A DNA stretch of 64,000 bases. Origin: Litoditis marina. Lineage: Eukaryota; Nematoda; Chromadorea; Rhabditida; Rhabditidae. The translations under genes and the position numbers were made by a program. Below, one piece after another: positions 1 to 12,544 of this stretch (within the stretch, counting starts at the first letter, position 1; every line of letters starts with the position of its first letter). The notes beneath the pieces are model-generated. The model saw only the letters and a list, made by a program, of their open reading frames with translations. It was not told the origin of the DNA and ran no database searches. The DNA lies in assembly GCA_964036275.1 (NCBI GenBank), contig OZ038439.1, positions 1,302,001 to 1,366,000 on the forward strand, read 5' to 3'.

Positions 1-510
1 CTGTTGAATAATATGCGAAGTGTTATATAATCTAGAGTTGAAGTAATGACCACAAATGCATACCATTGTGTAAAAACCAGGATCTCTATGGTTGACTACG
101 TTGAGTTAACATCTGTGATTTGTAGATTCTAGTTTACAGGTTTGAAAAGATATTTTACGACTTTTGTATGTTTGTAATAAACAGTTATACTTGAGTATAT
201 TAGTATTTTTCGGTTTTTGTAGCAGTAGCTGCTCCATTTGAGTGTAGCTGTCTAAGGGGCGCACAGAAGAAGACAAATCTCACAGTCGTTGGGCCCCCAC
301 TTTTTCATGAATTATCAGTACGCATACACCAGTTAAGTGTGACCATTCATCAAGAGGTTACCAGTTCTCCGAACTCCGATGAAAATATGTCAAATTTCAT
401 TATTTTGCATAAAAATGGACATATGTTCCCGAGTTTGGCGAGAAGGAACCAGATTTCTGAATTTTCCCGCTACTCGGCCTAGTTTGCTGGGGCATTCTAA
501 CTCAACATAC

Positions 511-1524
511 CTCATGTTTTGGCAATCGATGCATATGTTCGATGGGAGTGTTCACTATCGAATTGATTGTAACCACGGTTTGTATCGCAGGGAGAATCTT
601 TCCCTTTGGTGCATTCTGGAAAACAAATCTGAATGAAAGTAGTAAACTTTAAATTCTTCCGCCCGCCAATCATTCACACACTCCTTCTTGGTGGCTAAAA
701 CTAATAATTTTCTGTTTTCGCCTATTTTCCGAAAATCGCTGGAATTTTTTATATCATTAAGCCAAGCTGGAGTTATCCACAAACTATCTAAATTTAGGCT
801 TATTTCACAGCTGACCAAGTGATAAAAAGCCTATTACACAAGTACTCCCGAATTCTCTCTCTCTCTCTCCCACCTCTTTAACTGAATCTTTCCGTTGAGA
901 TCTAGTCTCAGTCTCCGGCTCCTCTTTGATTTGTGCTTCTTTTCTCACAACAACCGGCAGACTACCGCCAGCTGGTTGGATGGCAGCAGCTTTCCGCGGG
1001 ATCTGGAATAGGAATCAGTTTCGAACCACTAACGCAATTCTTTTTGCCAGAACAGGAAGAATTGGTCTGGTTTTGATGCAAAACCACAGTTACCCAGTGG
1101 TTGACAATTGGGAACTAAAACGGTTCATCACCGCCCCGCATCAAACGTAGGGCGACTGTGTTGAATGCTTCATCAAACCACCCGTTTTTTCTCTCTAATC
1201 GAGATTTTGAACGGCCCTAATTTCATCAATAGCCGCACTTTACTGGTGATAACTCTATCTTCCATTCGGTTTTGTAGTTTAGTGTTTAGTTGCCCAAATG
1301 AAACACCTGATTTTCAATTAACTGATGTGGACAACAATGTTGCCTTTCGTATGCCCCGCATCGCTCAATCAATCTCTGCTGTCGTTATGGGGAAAATGGC
1401 GACTGTATAGCCGACGTACCCTCGTCTTGGGTGGCACCAGGTGGGGATCCGGTACGAATCGAGTGACAGCCGGCTGGATGGCCTTCGGATTAACCGAAGT
1501 AGAGGGACGCTCATCATTGTTCGA
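511..1524 (-). CDS. Unrecognised protein, three internal exons (partial gene)
   Basis: Three minus-strand exons join in phase 0: 1420-1524 (35 codons), 874-1002 (43 codons) and 511-615 (35 codons). Each has a TTTCAG- or TTCCAG-type acceptor and a GT donor. The peptide is basic and proline-rich. It holds two similar short stretches, NPKAIQPAV and PRKAAAIQPAG, and a sumoylation-like IKEEPE. Conserved frame and clean borders make it coding, but I recognise no family. The 5' exons were not found in 1525-4109. A possible last exon starts after an acceptor near 241. The neighbouring minus-strand gene ends at 4110 in its own stop codon, so this appears to be a separate gene. Confidence 0.55.
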
Positions 1525-2117
1525 CTGAAATGCAGTTTATCATGGTTTTTTGAAACTATTTGTTTATCTATCTACATTCAAAGAATGTGGCACTCGCTCG
1601 TCAGAGAAAAAGGAGAAAACTACATTTGAATAAGGAGAGCGAAACCAGCTAATGATACTGATGAAACTGTCAGTAGCACTTAGCCCAACAAACTGTTGGA
1701 AAATCGCTGGACATAAGCCGTGAATGTTCTTTGTTTCACGAGGACTTCAATATAAACAGTTACTAATCAAAAAAGGTTTATTTTTGTGGAATAATAGGAC
1801 CTGGCTCATTTGAGAAAGTAACCGAAAAAGTAGGAAGTCGGTTATACCCGATCGATAATACTGATGATATACCTGCATTGTTCTAGAAGATGACTCTTTT
1901 CTCGTCCACACAGAGTCACCACATTTGACAGAAGAGAGGAATTCTTAGAAAAAGGGCTCGCGTTTCTGGAAACAAATAAATTGGCTGAATTTCATAGCGT
2001 TACGAGCACATTATGATAAAATAAGAGATTCACAGCATAGAAATGAGAAAACAAGACCATGTTTACCAAACCACGAAAGAAGACAGAGAGAGAGAGAGAG
2101 AGAGACAGAGACAGAGA

Positions 2118-2150
<33 letters not shown>

Positions 2151-4109
2151 CTGAGAGAGAAAATGAGAGAAGGGTATATATATATATATATATATATATA
2201 GGCAAACATGAAAACAGTAAGGAGGGAAAAAGAGAACACATAACACTGAAATTGAAATCCAACTTGATTTTCACAATTACTGTAGCAAACTCGTTAATTA
2301 TGAAATGAATACTCTCCAAACTTTGCTCCAGCAAGAAACAAGTTGGTTTTGAATTTCATACTAGAAGAAGAAAAGTATAAATGAAATAAAGCAGAGTGTA
2401 GAATGGGGTCCTTGTTGGCATACCTGTAACGAGACAGTAAAAGCAAAGCCACTAGAAGTATATGTGAGATATACGTGACACGTCAAATGCGAAAACAAAC
2501 ATTACAACTTATTATTACGTGTTCTGCGTGTACAAACATTACAACTTATCATTACGTGTACCTCACACACCGTATAGAGCATAGAGGCCGAAACGGTGTA
2601 AATTTATCTTAATCGATTATGATACATAAATGGTTTATCTTAGAAAGTTTTTGTATTGTTAACTAAATAGAACATTTCTTATTTTGAATATACAGCTTTA
2701 AACATAATAACTAAAGCTAACTAAACATAATTGTAAATTTAAATACTACTTATATTTGACTCATTATATTTTAATTTATCATAACTTTTCCTTTCTTTTT
2801 TTAACGCTTTACGTGAACCTTCTTTCACGTTCCTAAGAACATTACTAGCAGTATTACTAACTAAAGAAATAATGTGACTGCGTAACTCAAACATGGTGTC
2901 AATAATACTTTCAGTTGTTACCTGCCAACTGGTTTGAGAGAACTACAGTATCCGTACATTTTAGAAGAAGTAAAATAGCCGATATAAGTGATAAATACAT
3001 ATAGAACATCAGAAATAGCAACGATGCGAACGTTGGGTCGACATAGAAGGCGAAACAGATTACAACAATAGATTTATCATATAAATTGAATTTGCAAACC
3101 GTTCTCATAAATACTCTGAATAAAATAACTACGTATATCCGTATATAATGATAAATATACATACATTTCAATGGGTGGAGGCAGAACTATACCATACTTG
3201 AAATGATACATGCGCGAGCAATACATTATTTAGAACGATGTAGTTACACAGTTCAAACTACTTCACATTCCCGAAAAATGATAGATATATAGAGTTATAT
3301 ATCTAATTTGGATTTATATCTAAGCGGGCTGAGCCCAGGAAGATTGGTTTTCTAACCACCTCACAGAGCTATGCGAAATGCGACTTCCACTGAGAAATTA
3401 CCAAACATGCCTGGTTGCAAAGGAAAAATTCTCTCGAAAATAATCGATATGCATGTTCTCAATGAAAGCTTAATGGCTTAGAAACAGAACTCTATAAATC
3501 ACAATATAAACGAGAAATGATTTCCAAAAAGAACCCAATGAACATGCAAGACCTAGTAAAACGAGTCAAGACCAGTGAACTATTGCATATAGTGGAGAAC
3601 TGGGAAATGATAAAGAATATGTACCTCTAACAATAACGTAAAGAGATATTGATAAGGTTTGATTTAAGAATCAGTAGAAAATCTGAACTGGAGAAGAAAT
3701 TAGATTGTATAGGATACAAAACAAAAATATTTACCCCGTGAAACAACAAGTTTGGCAAGGAAAAAAACCCCGAGAAAATCGGACTAATTTGAAGATATGT
3801 AAGGAGATCTCTTGTACTTGCTGGCAAGCCTGAAAACAAAATATGCATGAATAGTTGATATGAAAATGAACAAACAAAGTGTTTTTCAAACTTTCACAAT
3901 CATCTCACTGTTGAACAATCTATCGTTATTTAGGGCCTGAGCTAACATAGTTTAGAAAAAGAGAAAACATTTTAGAAACACTGGACTACTACAACGAGCA
4001 TAGCCAGAGCACTTAGAAACTCAGATAACACACCACTGTTTTCCCTAGAGAATCCGCCGAAATCACCAAGACGGCTACAGTAACCGACCTATTTCAAAAA
4101 TCCTCCATT
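1525..4109. other. AT-rich stretch with no recognised gene
   Basis: No convincing exon was found on either strand. Open frames here are short, or come from the GA and TA microsatellites near 2083-2202. Upstream exons of the 511-1524 gene may lie here but could not be picked out. Confidence 0.5.
2083..2202. repeat. Compound (GA)n-(TA)n microsatellite
   Basis: An imperfect GA/GACA run of about 75 bp is followed by a pure TA run near 2175-2200. The Leu/Ser-rich open frames across it on the minus strand are products of the repeat, not genes. Confidence 0.9.
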
Positions 4110-7100
4110 CTACGAGAACACGAGGTCGTATTCATCATCGACAACCTCCTCCTTCACTTTCGTTCCGGAATCTCTTCTCTTGACATCGGCCAGTGGCACA
4201 TATGTGTAGGCGGAAGGTACCGCAGGCTGAGACACGGCTTGCTCCACCGGTACCGGAACGGCCTTTTCCGGGGCGGCAACCGGCTCAACAGGCTCCTGTT
4301 TCACAATGGGCTCGGGAGGGGGCGGAAAACGAACAAGTGGCGGTGGGGCGGAGTACATCGGGTAGGGACCAGGTTGGTTCCACTGGGCGGTACCGGTGGT
4401 TGAACCGGATGTCGGTTGGTTATATTGGGCGGTACCGGGAACGGTGGGTTGGTTTCCTACACCGGTTGAACCGGGCGGCGGTTGGTTCCACTGAGCCATG
4501 CCGGGAATGGCCGGTTGTTGGCTATCTCCACTGGTTCTTCGCCCGTTATCCGAGCGGGACGAGCCCGAATGGCGCGAGGTTCGTCCGGTTGGCGACCGTT
4601 TCTTGTCCCGGCTGTCCCGGCGGGCCAAATCGGCCAGAAATCGTTCCGCTTCCATTGACGCCTTGTCCATCAGTGGTGCTGGTGGTGGCTGGCTGTATGA
4701 CGCCATAGATCCATTTGATGATGTCATCGGGAATCCACTTCCGGTTGCGTTGAAAAACTGTTGATTTCCGGGAATTTGCTGGTTCGACATCATGGTTGGG
4801 GGTGGAAGGCCGGTATTCGTAAACGTCGACAACACCGGTTGAGGACCCAAGGGCATGGATGAAATGGGACCGCATGGGTTCTGGCCCATCGGCTGGTTGG
4901 GCCCGAATGGGTTGTGGGTAACCGGTTGGTTGGGCCCGAATGGGTTGTGGTTGGGTACGGGAATAGAGATTGGGGACTGGACGATGGTGGTAGGTACCAT
5001 AGTTAGTTTGACAGCGGGGGATCGAAATGACGAATTTGGAATAGGAATAGGGCCCGGTTGGGTGGGTGGGGTACCGGTGGGAATGGGACGTTCCTTTGTC
5101 AGGCTGTCAGCAGGTGACGATGACAGGTTGCGGGCACCCTTCTCGCCAGCCGGGTGATCGTATTTTCTCACGGGAGGTCGACCTCGTTCCGTGCGACCAG
5201 TTCTCACGGGCGCCTGACACTTTAGGTAGGCAATCTGAATGGACAGACTCTAAAGAAGATTAAAGGTCAATTAAGTTCGGAAAAGATGTTTAAGTATTAG
5301 CGTGAGGTACCGTAGAAACTGAAAAATACATATGAGAATGAGACTGAATGCGTGTATGAGACTGTTCACCCCAATAGCTTTTGAATTCACCTAGTCACTG
5401 GAAAGTTTATGTTAAGTCTCGCCAGAACAGTTGAAAATTGAACGCTAGCGGCTTTAAAAATGTACTGCCAGACTGGTAAGCTCCATTTCAACTACTGAGT
5501 AAAGTATGTAAATTCTCTGTACAGACTTTCCCAAATTGCTATTACTGGCCAAACTACAATAGTTACCAGAAACTCACGATCCCGTCCCCGTTCCCACGCA
5601 TCAGTAAGTAGTGTATGACTATCTTACGACAATAAAACCCGTTTTCAATGTAAATACTTGAAAACGCATTAATTCTCATCAAAAATCGGGCAAGTGCCCG
5701 CGATTGTCCTGAAAGGAGGCCGTTTGCCTTTCTATCAATTCGGACAGTCTATGGCATCAACTAATATTGAAAACCACCCTGCGGGGTGAACTATCTACCC
5801 ACCCCTCAATGACACAGTGATGAGAGAGAGAGGGAGGACTATTCAAACTAACCACTGTCTTCTCGTTGACCTTCCAGAATTCCCTAGCCTCCTTCTTCAG
5901 AATGGTGTTGAACTGCTTCACCAGGTTGTCGCGATACAGCACCGACTTGTACGATTCCTTGTACAATCCTGTAAGGTATGCGTTTAGGTATAAGAACTTG
6001 TGAGATACTTCTGAGGTACTTTTATGGCATCATATCCTGTTTTTTTTCTGAGTGGGGCACCGATGTCATTAGACTCAGTGCAACATCACAGTTTTCCCCA
6101 TAACAATGGAAAGAACAGTTCAAACTACATACCCAACTAGTAAAGTTCAATTATTTTCGACCCTCTTAAACTTGTTGCTCATTCGATGTTCCTGGTTTCC
6201 GAATGTTCGCTTTCCTTAAAATCGAAATCACAAGTTATATTTAATTAGAGGGTGGTGCAAACTGAAACAAGCTATTTCTATTCCTATTTTTATATGACAT
6301 AAAACCTATGCCACTTCTTGCATAAAAATAATCTCACCTTGACAATTTGATTCCTTTATCACCTTCAGAACAGGCTTAATGAAATCAGCCAGAAAGATTG
6401 GGAACGCCTGCAACAAAAATACTGAATAACCATCAAATGACCATTGAAGGATCTCTAAAAATTGTCAGAATTCTCTTAATTCCAGGAAAACGTCTTGTTA
6501 AATAACATAGTTCCCTCATGTTCGTTGTGGCCTAAGAAACACCCACAGGAGATTATTATATCATAGAAAATCATCCAGAATAAGATACTAGATAATCAAA
6601 TTGTCGTGTAACTGAGGTCTTACTCCTAGACCATATGATTTTTCAAGTTGGATTTCAGTACACGTTGTTACAAAACTACATACTGCGTATATAGCCCATG
6701 ATATTTTACCTTAGGTGTTTACAACAGCTTAGCTACATTCAGTTGCGACGTGATAACAGAATGACATCCACCTAACCACTCTACCTGACGAGTGAACAAT
6801 GCGTTGAGATAGATGTTGGGAACGATTTCGAGTTGAACAAATCTCTCCATCAGACTCGAATAACACGCATGATCCACGGCTCTGTAATGGAATGATATTC
6901 GTAGTACGAACAGGCTGTAACAAACAGAGATGACCACAAGCTGCACGCGTGCCATATTTTCAGGGGGAAAGGGGTCTTTATTTTTTCCGTGATTTTTCAT
7001 TTTTTAAGGAGGGGGGTCGTACCGGCGCTAGGGTAGGTCAACATTTTGGTCACCCCTGGTAACAAACAAACCCGCCAGTACCAGACTTCGAAACATACAC

Positions 7101-8118
7101 ACACGTGATCCTGGTTCGAACTTTTCAAATATAATACTTGATTGTTTTTATGCGCAACCCTCACACGACAGAAAACTCTCTCATTGTTCCGCTCAATTTC
7201 GATGAAACCTGATACTGACGTGCTAACCTTGAAACTTAAAGCGGGGATCCCTAGTATTTCTCATTTTCTCTTCTCACCGCGGAACCCCTGCCATTCTGCC
7301 AAAACTAGGCTTTGTGAGAGTATACATCGCAAGCCGACCACTAGAGGCTACGGGCTACCTCGGCAAAAGGTAAGTTCTACCGAAGATCAACAACTGCAAT
7401 CGTGTGACAGTGTAAGTAGCACCGTGCTGACGCTTACTAGTATTATTTCGATACTAAGTTTTAAATATTTGGATGGAAAATTCTCACTGTTCAATAATGT
7501 TGAATTGTACGACTCACTCCAATTCCTTTTCCACAAACGGCGCTGTTCCAGACAGAAATGCACTAGGAACCGAATTGAAAGCCAAGACTGCACGAGTTTT
7601 GTCAGAATCACCTGAAAAAAAACATCAGGCAAATCACAGACAGGTAACAAATAAAATTATTACTTTATAACCACTCAGGGATGTAAAAAATACAGAGAAG
7701 AACCAATAAAGGCGATGGTGCGTTGTAGATCAACTACAAGACTACACAAGTTCTGTCAGAGAATGCTAAAACACGAAAAGTACCAGGCACATTAAGTAAT
7801 GATGTCGACTATATCAACTTAAAGAATAAAGAAGGACGATTATGTGGACCAATCTCGTGTCAACGGTCCTTTAAACTGCAATTGAAAAATGTATTGCAGT
7901 TTAAAGGACTGAAGGGTTGCGATTGGACCACATTGTCGTCCTTCTTTAATTGAAAACTGACCCTCGCTTGACTTCTTCGTATCCATTTCCACCTTGCATC
8001 TGATAATGTCGGCGACTTCGTTGAAAAACAGTTCCAGGCGAGACAATTCAACCCGCTTTTGACGCGACCTGCCGAATATACTGGGTTTGTGTCGACTATT
8101 AATATTGGCAGGTTCACG
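4110..8118 (-). CDS. Proline-rich, probably nuclear protein with a repeat-rich C-terminus
   Basis: Six exons join in consistent phase: about 7962-8118, 7518-7611, 6785-6881, 6338-6407, 5853-5968 and 4110-5213. They encode at least 540 residues. The N-terminal third is helical and free of low complexity (RVELSRLELFFNEVADI, then LYKESYKSVLYRDN). The 367-residue last exon is rich in Pro, Gln, Asn and Gly. It has an AT-hook-like RGRPPVRKY, repeated NPFGPNQP units, repeated WNQP/YNQP units, sumoylation-like VKQEP and VKEEV, and an acidic end, DDEYDLVFS. I do not recognise the family; chromatin or transcription is only inferred. The initiator ATG was not found. The 5' end lies about 230 bp below the stop of the RS-rich gene, an operon-like spacing. 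Confidence 0.7.
6924..7068. repeat. Interspersed repeat, family R1 copy 1
   Basis: It shares blocks with 17095-17205 and, reversed, with about 37300-37535. The blocks are ACCACAAGYTGCACGCGTGC, GGGGTCGTACCGGC and TTTTGGTCACCCCTG. It lies in the intron above the 6785-6881 exon. Confidence 0.7.
7828..7946. mobile_element. Short TIR element (MITE), family R2 copy 1
   Basis: About 119 bp, bounded by inverted AAGAAGGACGATTATGTGGA-like ends. An internal foldback is centred on GCAATTGAAAA. A diverged copy lies at 62147-62265 in a pold-1 intron. This copy sits in an intron about 16 bp below the 5' splice site of the 7962-8118 exon. Confidence 0.75.
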
Positions 8119-8352
8119 CCTGAGCCTCCCTACAGTCCCCACCGCAGGCTGGAACTATGCACACAGTCTCACATGGCATCAAGTCAAAAAGTGTTGTAAT
8201 TTTAAATCAAAAACCGTGCGATGTGAAACTAAGATGCTGAACTCGACAAGTTATAATACTAGACAATGACTGTGGTTTGGGATAGAAACATGTGACACTT
8301 ATTATTTCAATAAATGAAAGAGAGAATAAACCCAGGGGGGGAGGACTACGAC

Positions 8353-11046
8353 TCACAGTGGTTCTAGACTGTCTCTGCTACTCTTTTGTTCCCTCTTGAC
8401 TTCTTCTTTAAGAGACAAATCAGCGCGTTTTGATCTCTCCGAATTGTCATAATCTCTCTTCTTCATTCCTGAAATCAATCGGGTTCAATATAAGACTAAT
8501 CATAATCTGGAAAACTATGACAACTGACTCTATTCCTCTATTTCTGCCAAAAGTACGCTGAATTTGATTCTTTCATGTGAAATATTGAGTGTCTCTCTCT
8601 TTCCAATCATAGCTCATCTGGATATGGCTGGAAATTACATGGTACAAAACCATGATTGTTACATTCCCTATTCTAACCAGTTATCACTCCTCACGTGCAA
8701 TCATCGTCAAAATTCATGCGAAAGCTCAAATTGCGATAAGTAGATCAAAAATCAGCGTTATGCGTTAATCAACGGTGAATATGACCCACTTGTCCTCCCT
8801 GTCTCCTCTCGTTTCCTATCTAGATATGCATTCCGTCTAGCCCTATCCCGGGAAAGATGTCTATCTGAGCGAGATGGCGAGCACCTTCTTTTACTGGCAG
8901 AGGGAGAGGGCGAACGCACACTAAAACATTTCATCTATGCACCATACGCTACCAAACTTGCCCAAATGGCCAGAAAAATTCAAGAAACGAACTTCTTTCG
9001 TGGAAAAACTGCTGAAATTTGGTGTTCGACTTGAAATTAGGAAATGTGATCTATTTAATAGATGAACGAGATCCTTTTTGAAGAAATATAATGTGTGATG
9101 ACCATAAAACTCGCCGAATCAGCTACAATTCAGGCTCTATCCAAAAAACTTGACAATTTTATCGATGTATAATGGTGTACCGTGATACCGACCGTTTTCT
9201 ATCCGTCCGTTCCCTGTCCGATGACCTTTTGACCTCCTCGTTTCTCCTATCCTCTACCCTGGATGTTCGAATGGTGACTGTGACCGAGTCTTTCGTCTTT
9301 CTAACATCTCGCTCCGAGACCTCCATGTCTGCGTTTTTCACAATACGACGAGAAACCGGCGAACGGGACCTGAAATTATCAGTCAACAGTCATACACTAA
9401 TTTACCCTAGTTTTTGCCATGTTCAATATGAAAATTCGCAAAATATTAGGGTTTTCAGTAAAAGAAGGGGGTCGCGGGCCCTATTCATTTTCATTGGTGG
9501 GGTACTGGCCTAAAAAGTCGTAGTCTGGTGTCATGTGAATGTGAGTGTATATTGTCAATCGGTCAATTTCACTTGACAAATAATGACAGACCAGTGAGGG
9601 CAACCAATTTTCAAAAAGTAAGCCGTGTTTCGATTGAAACAGGTCGAATTCCATGATTTACAGTAGAAACGGAGCACTTTTATGACTGACTCCGGCAATT
9701 TCATTAATTTTGCAAAAGTACGATTCGAAGGAACCTTGAAAGTTGAAAGTTTGGCTAGTGCTGAATAAGCAAAAAGCTCCCAGGTTTTCCAGTATCTGCT
9801 AATCTGAACGATAAACACAGAACACACGAACCAAATGCAAGCAAAGTTCTCCAAATTGCCAGATTAAAAAAACCTAGAACGGGCTACTATTCGCCTAAAA
9901 TGAGAAAAATTATCTACCTTTCATGAAAATCATCAATCTTCACGTGATCGAATCTAACCGAACTGATTCAATTTTTGTCGAATATTGGGAGCTTAAGCTT
10001 ACCTTTCTCTGGACCTCGAGCGCGATCTTCCCCTCCTTCTAGAAATCGATTTCGCTGCTTCGACATCGAGCGAAGGTGGAATACCCATCTCAGCACTCGG
10101 TATACTGAAAACAACAAGTTAATCCATTTTCAAATCATAGCTGATACACATTGTAATTGTATTGAACAACCTAGAATTCGAACACAACAAATTCTGTCAA
10201 CAACAGGAACTATAAATTGAAAGGACATGATAAAGAAAAACAAAACACTCACTGATACGGTACAGATCCATTGATATCTACCATTCTATCAAGGTCATCT
10301 ATCACAATCTCACGCGGAAAAGAATTGAGGGGAGGGTGATGAGAATTAGGTATCTGCAAATATTTATGTAATATTAAATTGTTTGAAATACTGATAATGT
10401 CATTCTACCTATATTTACAGTACAAAAACAAGACATTTATGAAAACCACGGGTCACGGGTGAAATCCCCCTTGAAACCCATACTCATTTTTCCTGATTCA
10501 CTGAAACTCATGCTCCTTATTCAAATATTTGGAGCTAGAGCAGCTTGAAGCTTGATAAATCAATAAAATTACCCCCTTATTCAGGCATAAACATATAATG
10601 GTATCCTACGCGTTTTCAAGGTTACACAGACACACGCCAAGATATTTCCTGTAACCACCAACCAGTAGCATTCAACCCATAATATTTCAACATAACCCTT
10701 ATTTTACAGTGAAATCAATACACCACTAGGGTTCGACCCACAAAAAGTAGTCCGTTATGAGGTTGAAAGACAGGAAAATTGACGAGTTTGCATCGAAAAT
10801 AGAGAAATCTTCTAGTTTTCGGCGAAAAAGTAAGCCTTTTTTTCGGGCAAATAATCAAAGATGACGTGAAATAATTAGACGTGTGAATAAGAAACGCACC
10901 GGTGTCCTGCATTCATTCCTGGAGAACATGAGTGCCTGCTCGACTCTTTGCATCTCGGCATCCAAATCTCGCAGCCGTCGCTCTTTTTCGACCAAAGTCT
11001 GTTGCAAGAGATGCGTTGTTCGCGCAGTCGTCTCGCGCAGAGACAT
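8353..11046 (-). CDS. RS-rich coiled-coil protein (SR-like)
   Basis: Six phase-consistent exons: 10900-11046, 10253-10353, 10003-10104, 9181-9369, 8790-8920 and 8353-8468. They give about 261 residues starting at an ATG at 11046. The first 49 residues look like a coiled coil (LVEKERRLRDLDAEMQRVEQ). The middle becomes arginine/serine-rich (SRRRGRSRSRSRER, SRSPVSRR, VRSPSPSASKRR) and the end is charged (KEEVKREQKSSRDSLEPL). There is no RRM, so it is not a classical SR splicing factor. A role in pre-mRNA processing is inferred only from the RS composition. The stop lies about 230 bp above the next minus-strand gene, so the two may share an operon. Confidence 0.75.
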
Positions 11047-12544
11047 CTTATCTGGAAATTTTTGGGGGTTTTGAGTTTTATTTGAAGTTTTTACATCAAT
11101 GTAAACAACAATTGTCAGAAGAGGTACGACGTTGTATGTTTAATAATCCTTTTCTGTGAACTGAAATACAGCTATTCAATTGGTTAAACTTTCACTTTCC
11201 ATCCAAGTTCCTAAAATAGTTCGCCCAGCTGAGCATCTGATGCTCCGCAAACTTTTGGGAATAACAAAGTCACTCAGTTTTGGTACAAGTTTTGCAGATA
11301 AGCTGTCATGTCTTTCCGAACCGTCCCAAACTCCCAAACAGACACAGAACCAAACCAACTTGCGATTTCAGTATCAGGTAAACAGCTGGGTTCGGGTCAA
11401 CTTATGCTGGTTTGCAACTGGTTTGGAACAAACCATGTGGCTCGACATTAATTGATATGATTCGATTTTGGTACGATAAAAGTAACGAATGTTCGGAAAG
11501 GAATTTACCAACAAGACCTAACTCACAAACAGAACAATACACATGATGATAACCAACTATATCTGACACTTATCCTTTAAGAAAGAAAGAAGAATTAGTT
11601 GTATAATTTCCTATTAATAAAGTTTTAAAAAAATAAAGAAAAAATTATAGGCGTGTCCACGAAAATACTAACCGGAAGTACACAAAACTACCGTAACCCA
11701 CGCTACAAAAAAAATCTTGTCCAAGTTTAGCCAAGTTTTGAAGGAGAAACGAGTCACACTCGCTGTCAGAACTACTTCGAAATGGTGTAGAAGAGAATTA
11801 CGAAACATGCTTTTTACTTCTCAGTGTTAATTTCAATTACAAACAAACCTATTTCGCCGAGAAAAGCCTCAATTCGATGAGTACAAGAATAGGAACATAC
11901 GATTCCATTAAACATTTATCTGCCAAAGAACTACATATAATCTCGAACACTCATCTTCCAATAGGCGAATGATAGAGCTCAAACGATACGTGTTGGTCAC
12001 ATCCGCTGTGTTTGTAGTTTGATACCCTGATATGCTTTACCCACAGATCAAACTACAAAAACTAAAAACGTGCCTTAAATCAAGCTCCCAACTCCTGAGA
12101 AAACATTTTCTGTTGAAACTTTCTTACAAAGTGGACTTCGATATAACTACTCAATTTTAAATTCCTTTATTCAGTAAACCAAACAAAAACACACATGCAA
12201 CGCTTACAACGATAGCAACGAGAACAAAAATACATTGGTAAGTAAAAGAGACATTTCCTTATCAATATGAGACCTAAGAAACTTTTCAGAAATACATAGA
12301 ATTGTACCATGAGAACAGGGCAGTCAATGCAGGCGAGAGAACCTAATATTTCAGTCAGTCTCAGTTACTGGGTTTTCGATAGGAAACCACTGAATAACAA
12401 ACAATAACCACCAACCAGACAAAATAACCAACTCCTCAATAAATCTTTTCACTACACTTCTATATAACGACGGCAGAACAGAGAACAAAACAAAACAACT
12501 GAGAGGTAGGAAACATTGCAAATAAATGAATTTGTAAAACAAAT
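11047..12544. other. Intergenic stretch, no gene seen
   Basis: It lies between the HMG-box gene stop at 12545 and the RS-rich gene start at 11046, so it should hold the latter's promoter. A small GTAGTTTGAT foldback lies at about 12014-12060. No exon was supported. Confidence 0.5.

Noticed and set aside
1992..2334. Ser/Leu-rich minus-strand frames
   Set aside because: Direct translation of the GA/TA microsatellite.
4193..4708. Plus-strand open frame of 171 codons
   Set aside because: Antisense shadow of the GC-rich proline-rich exon.
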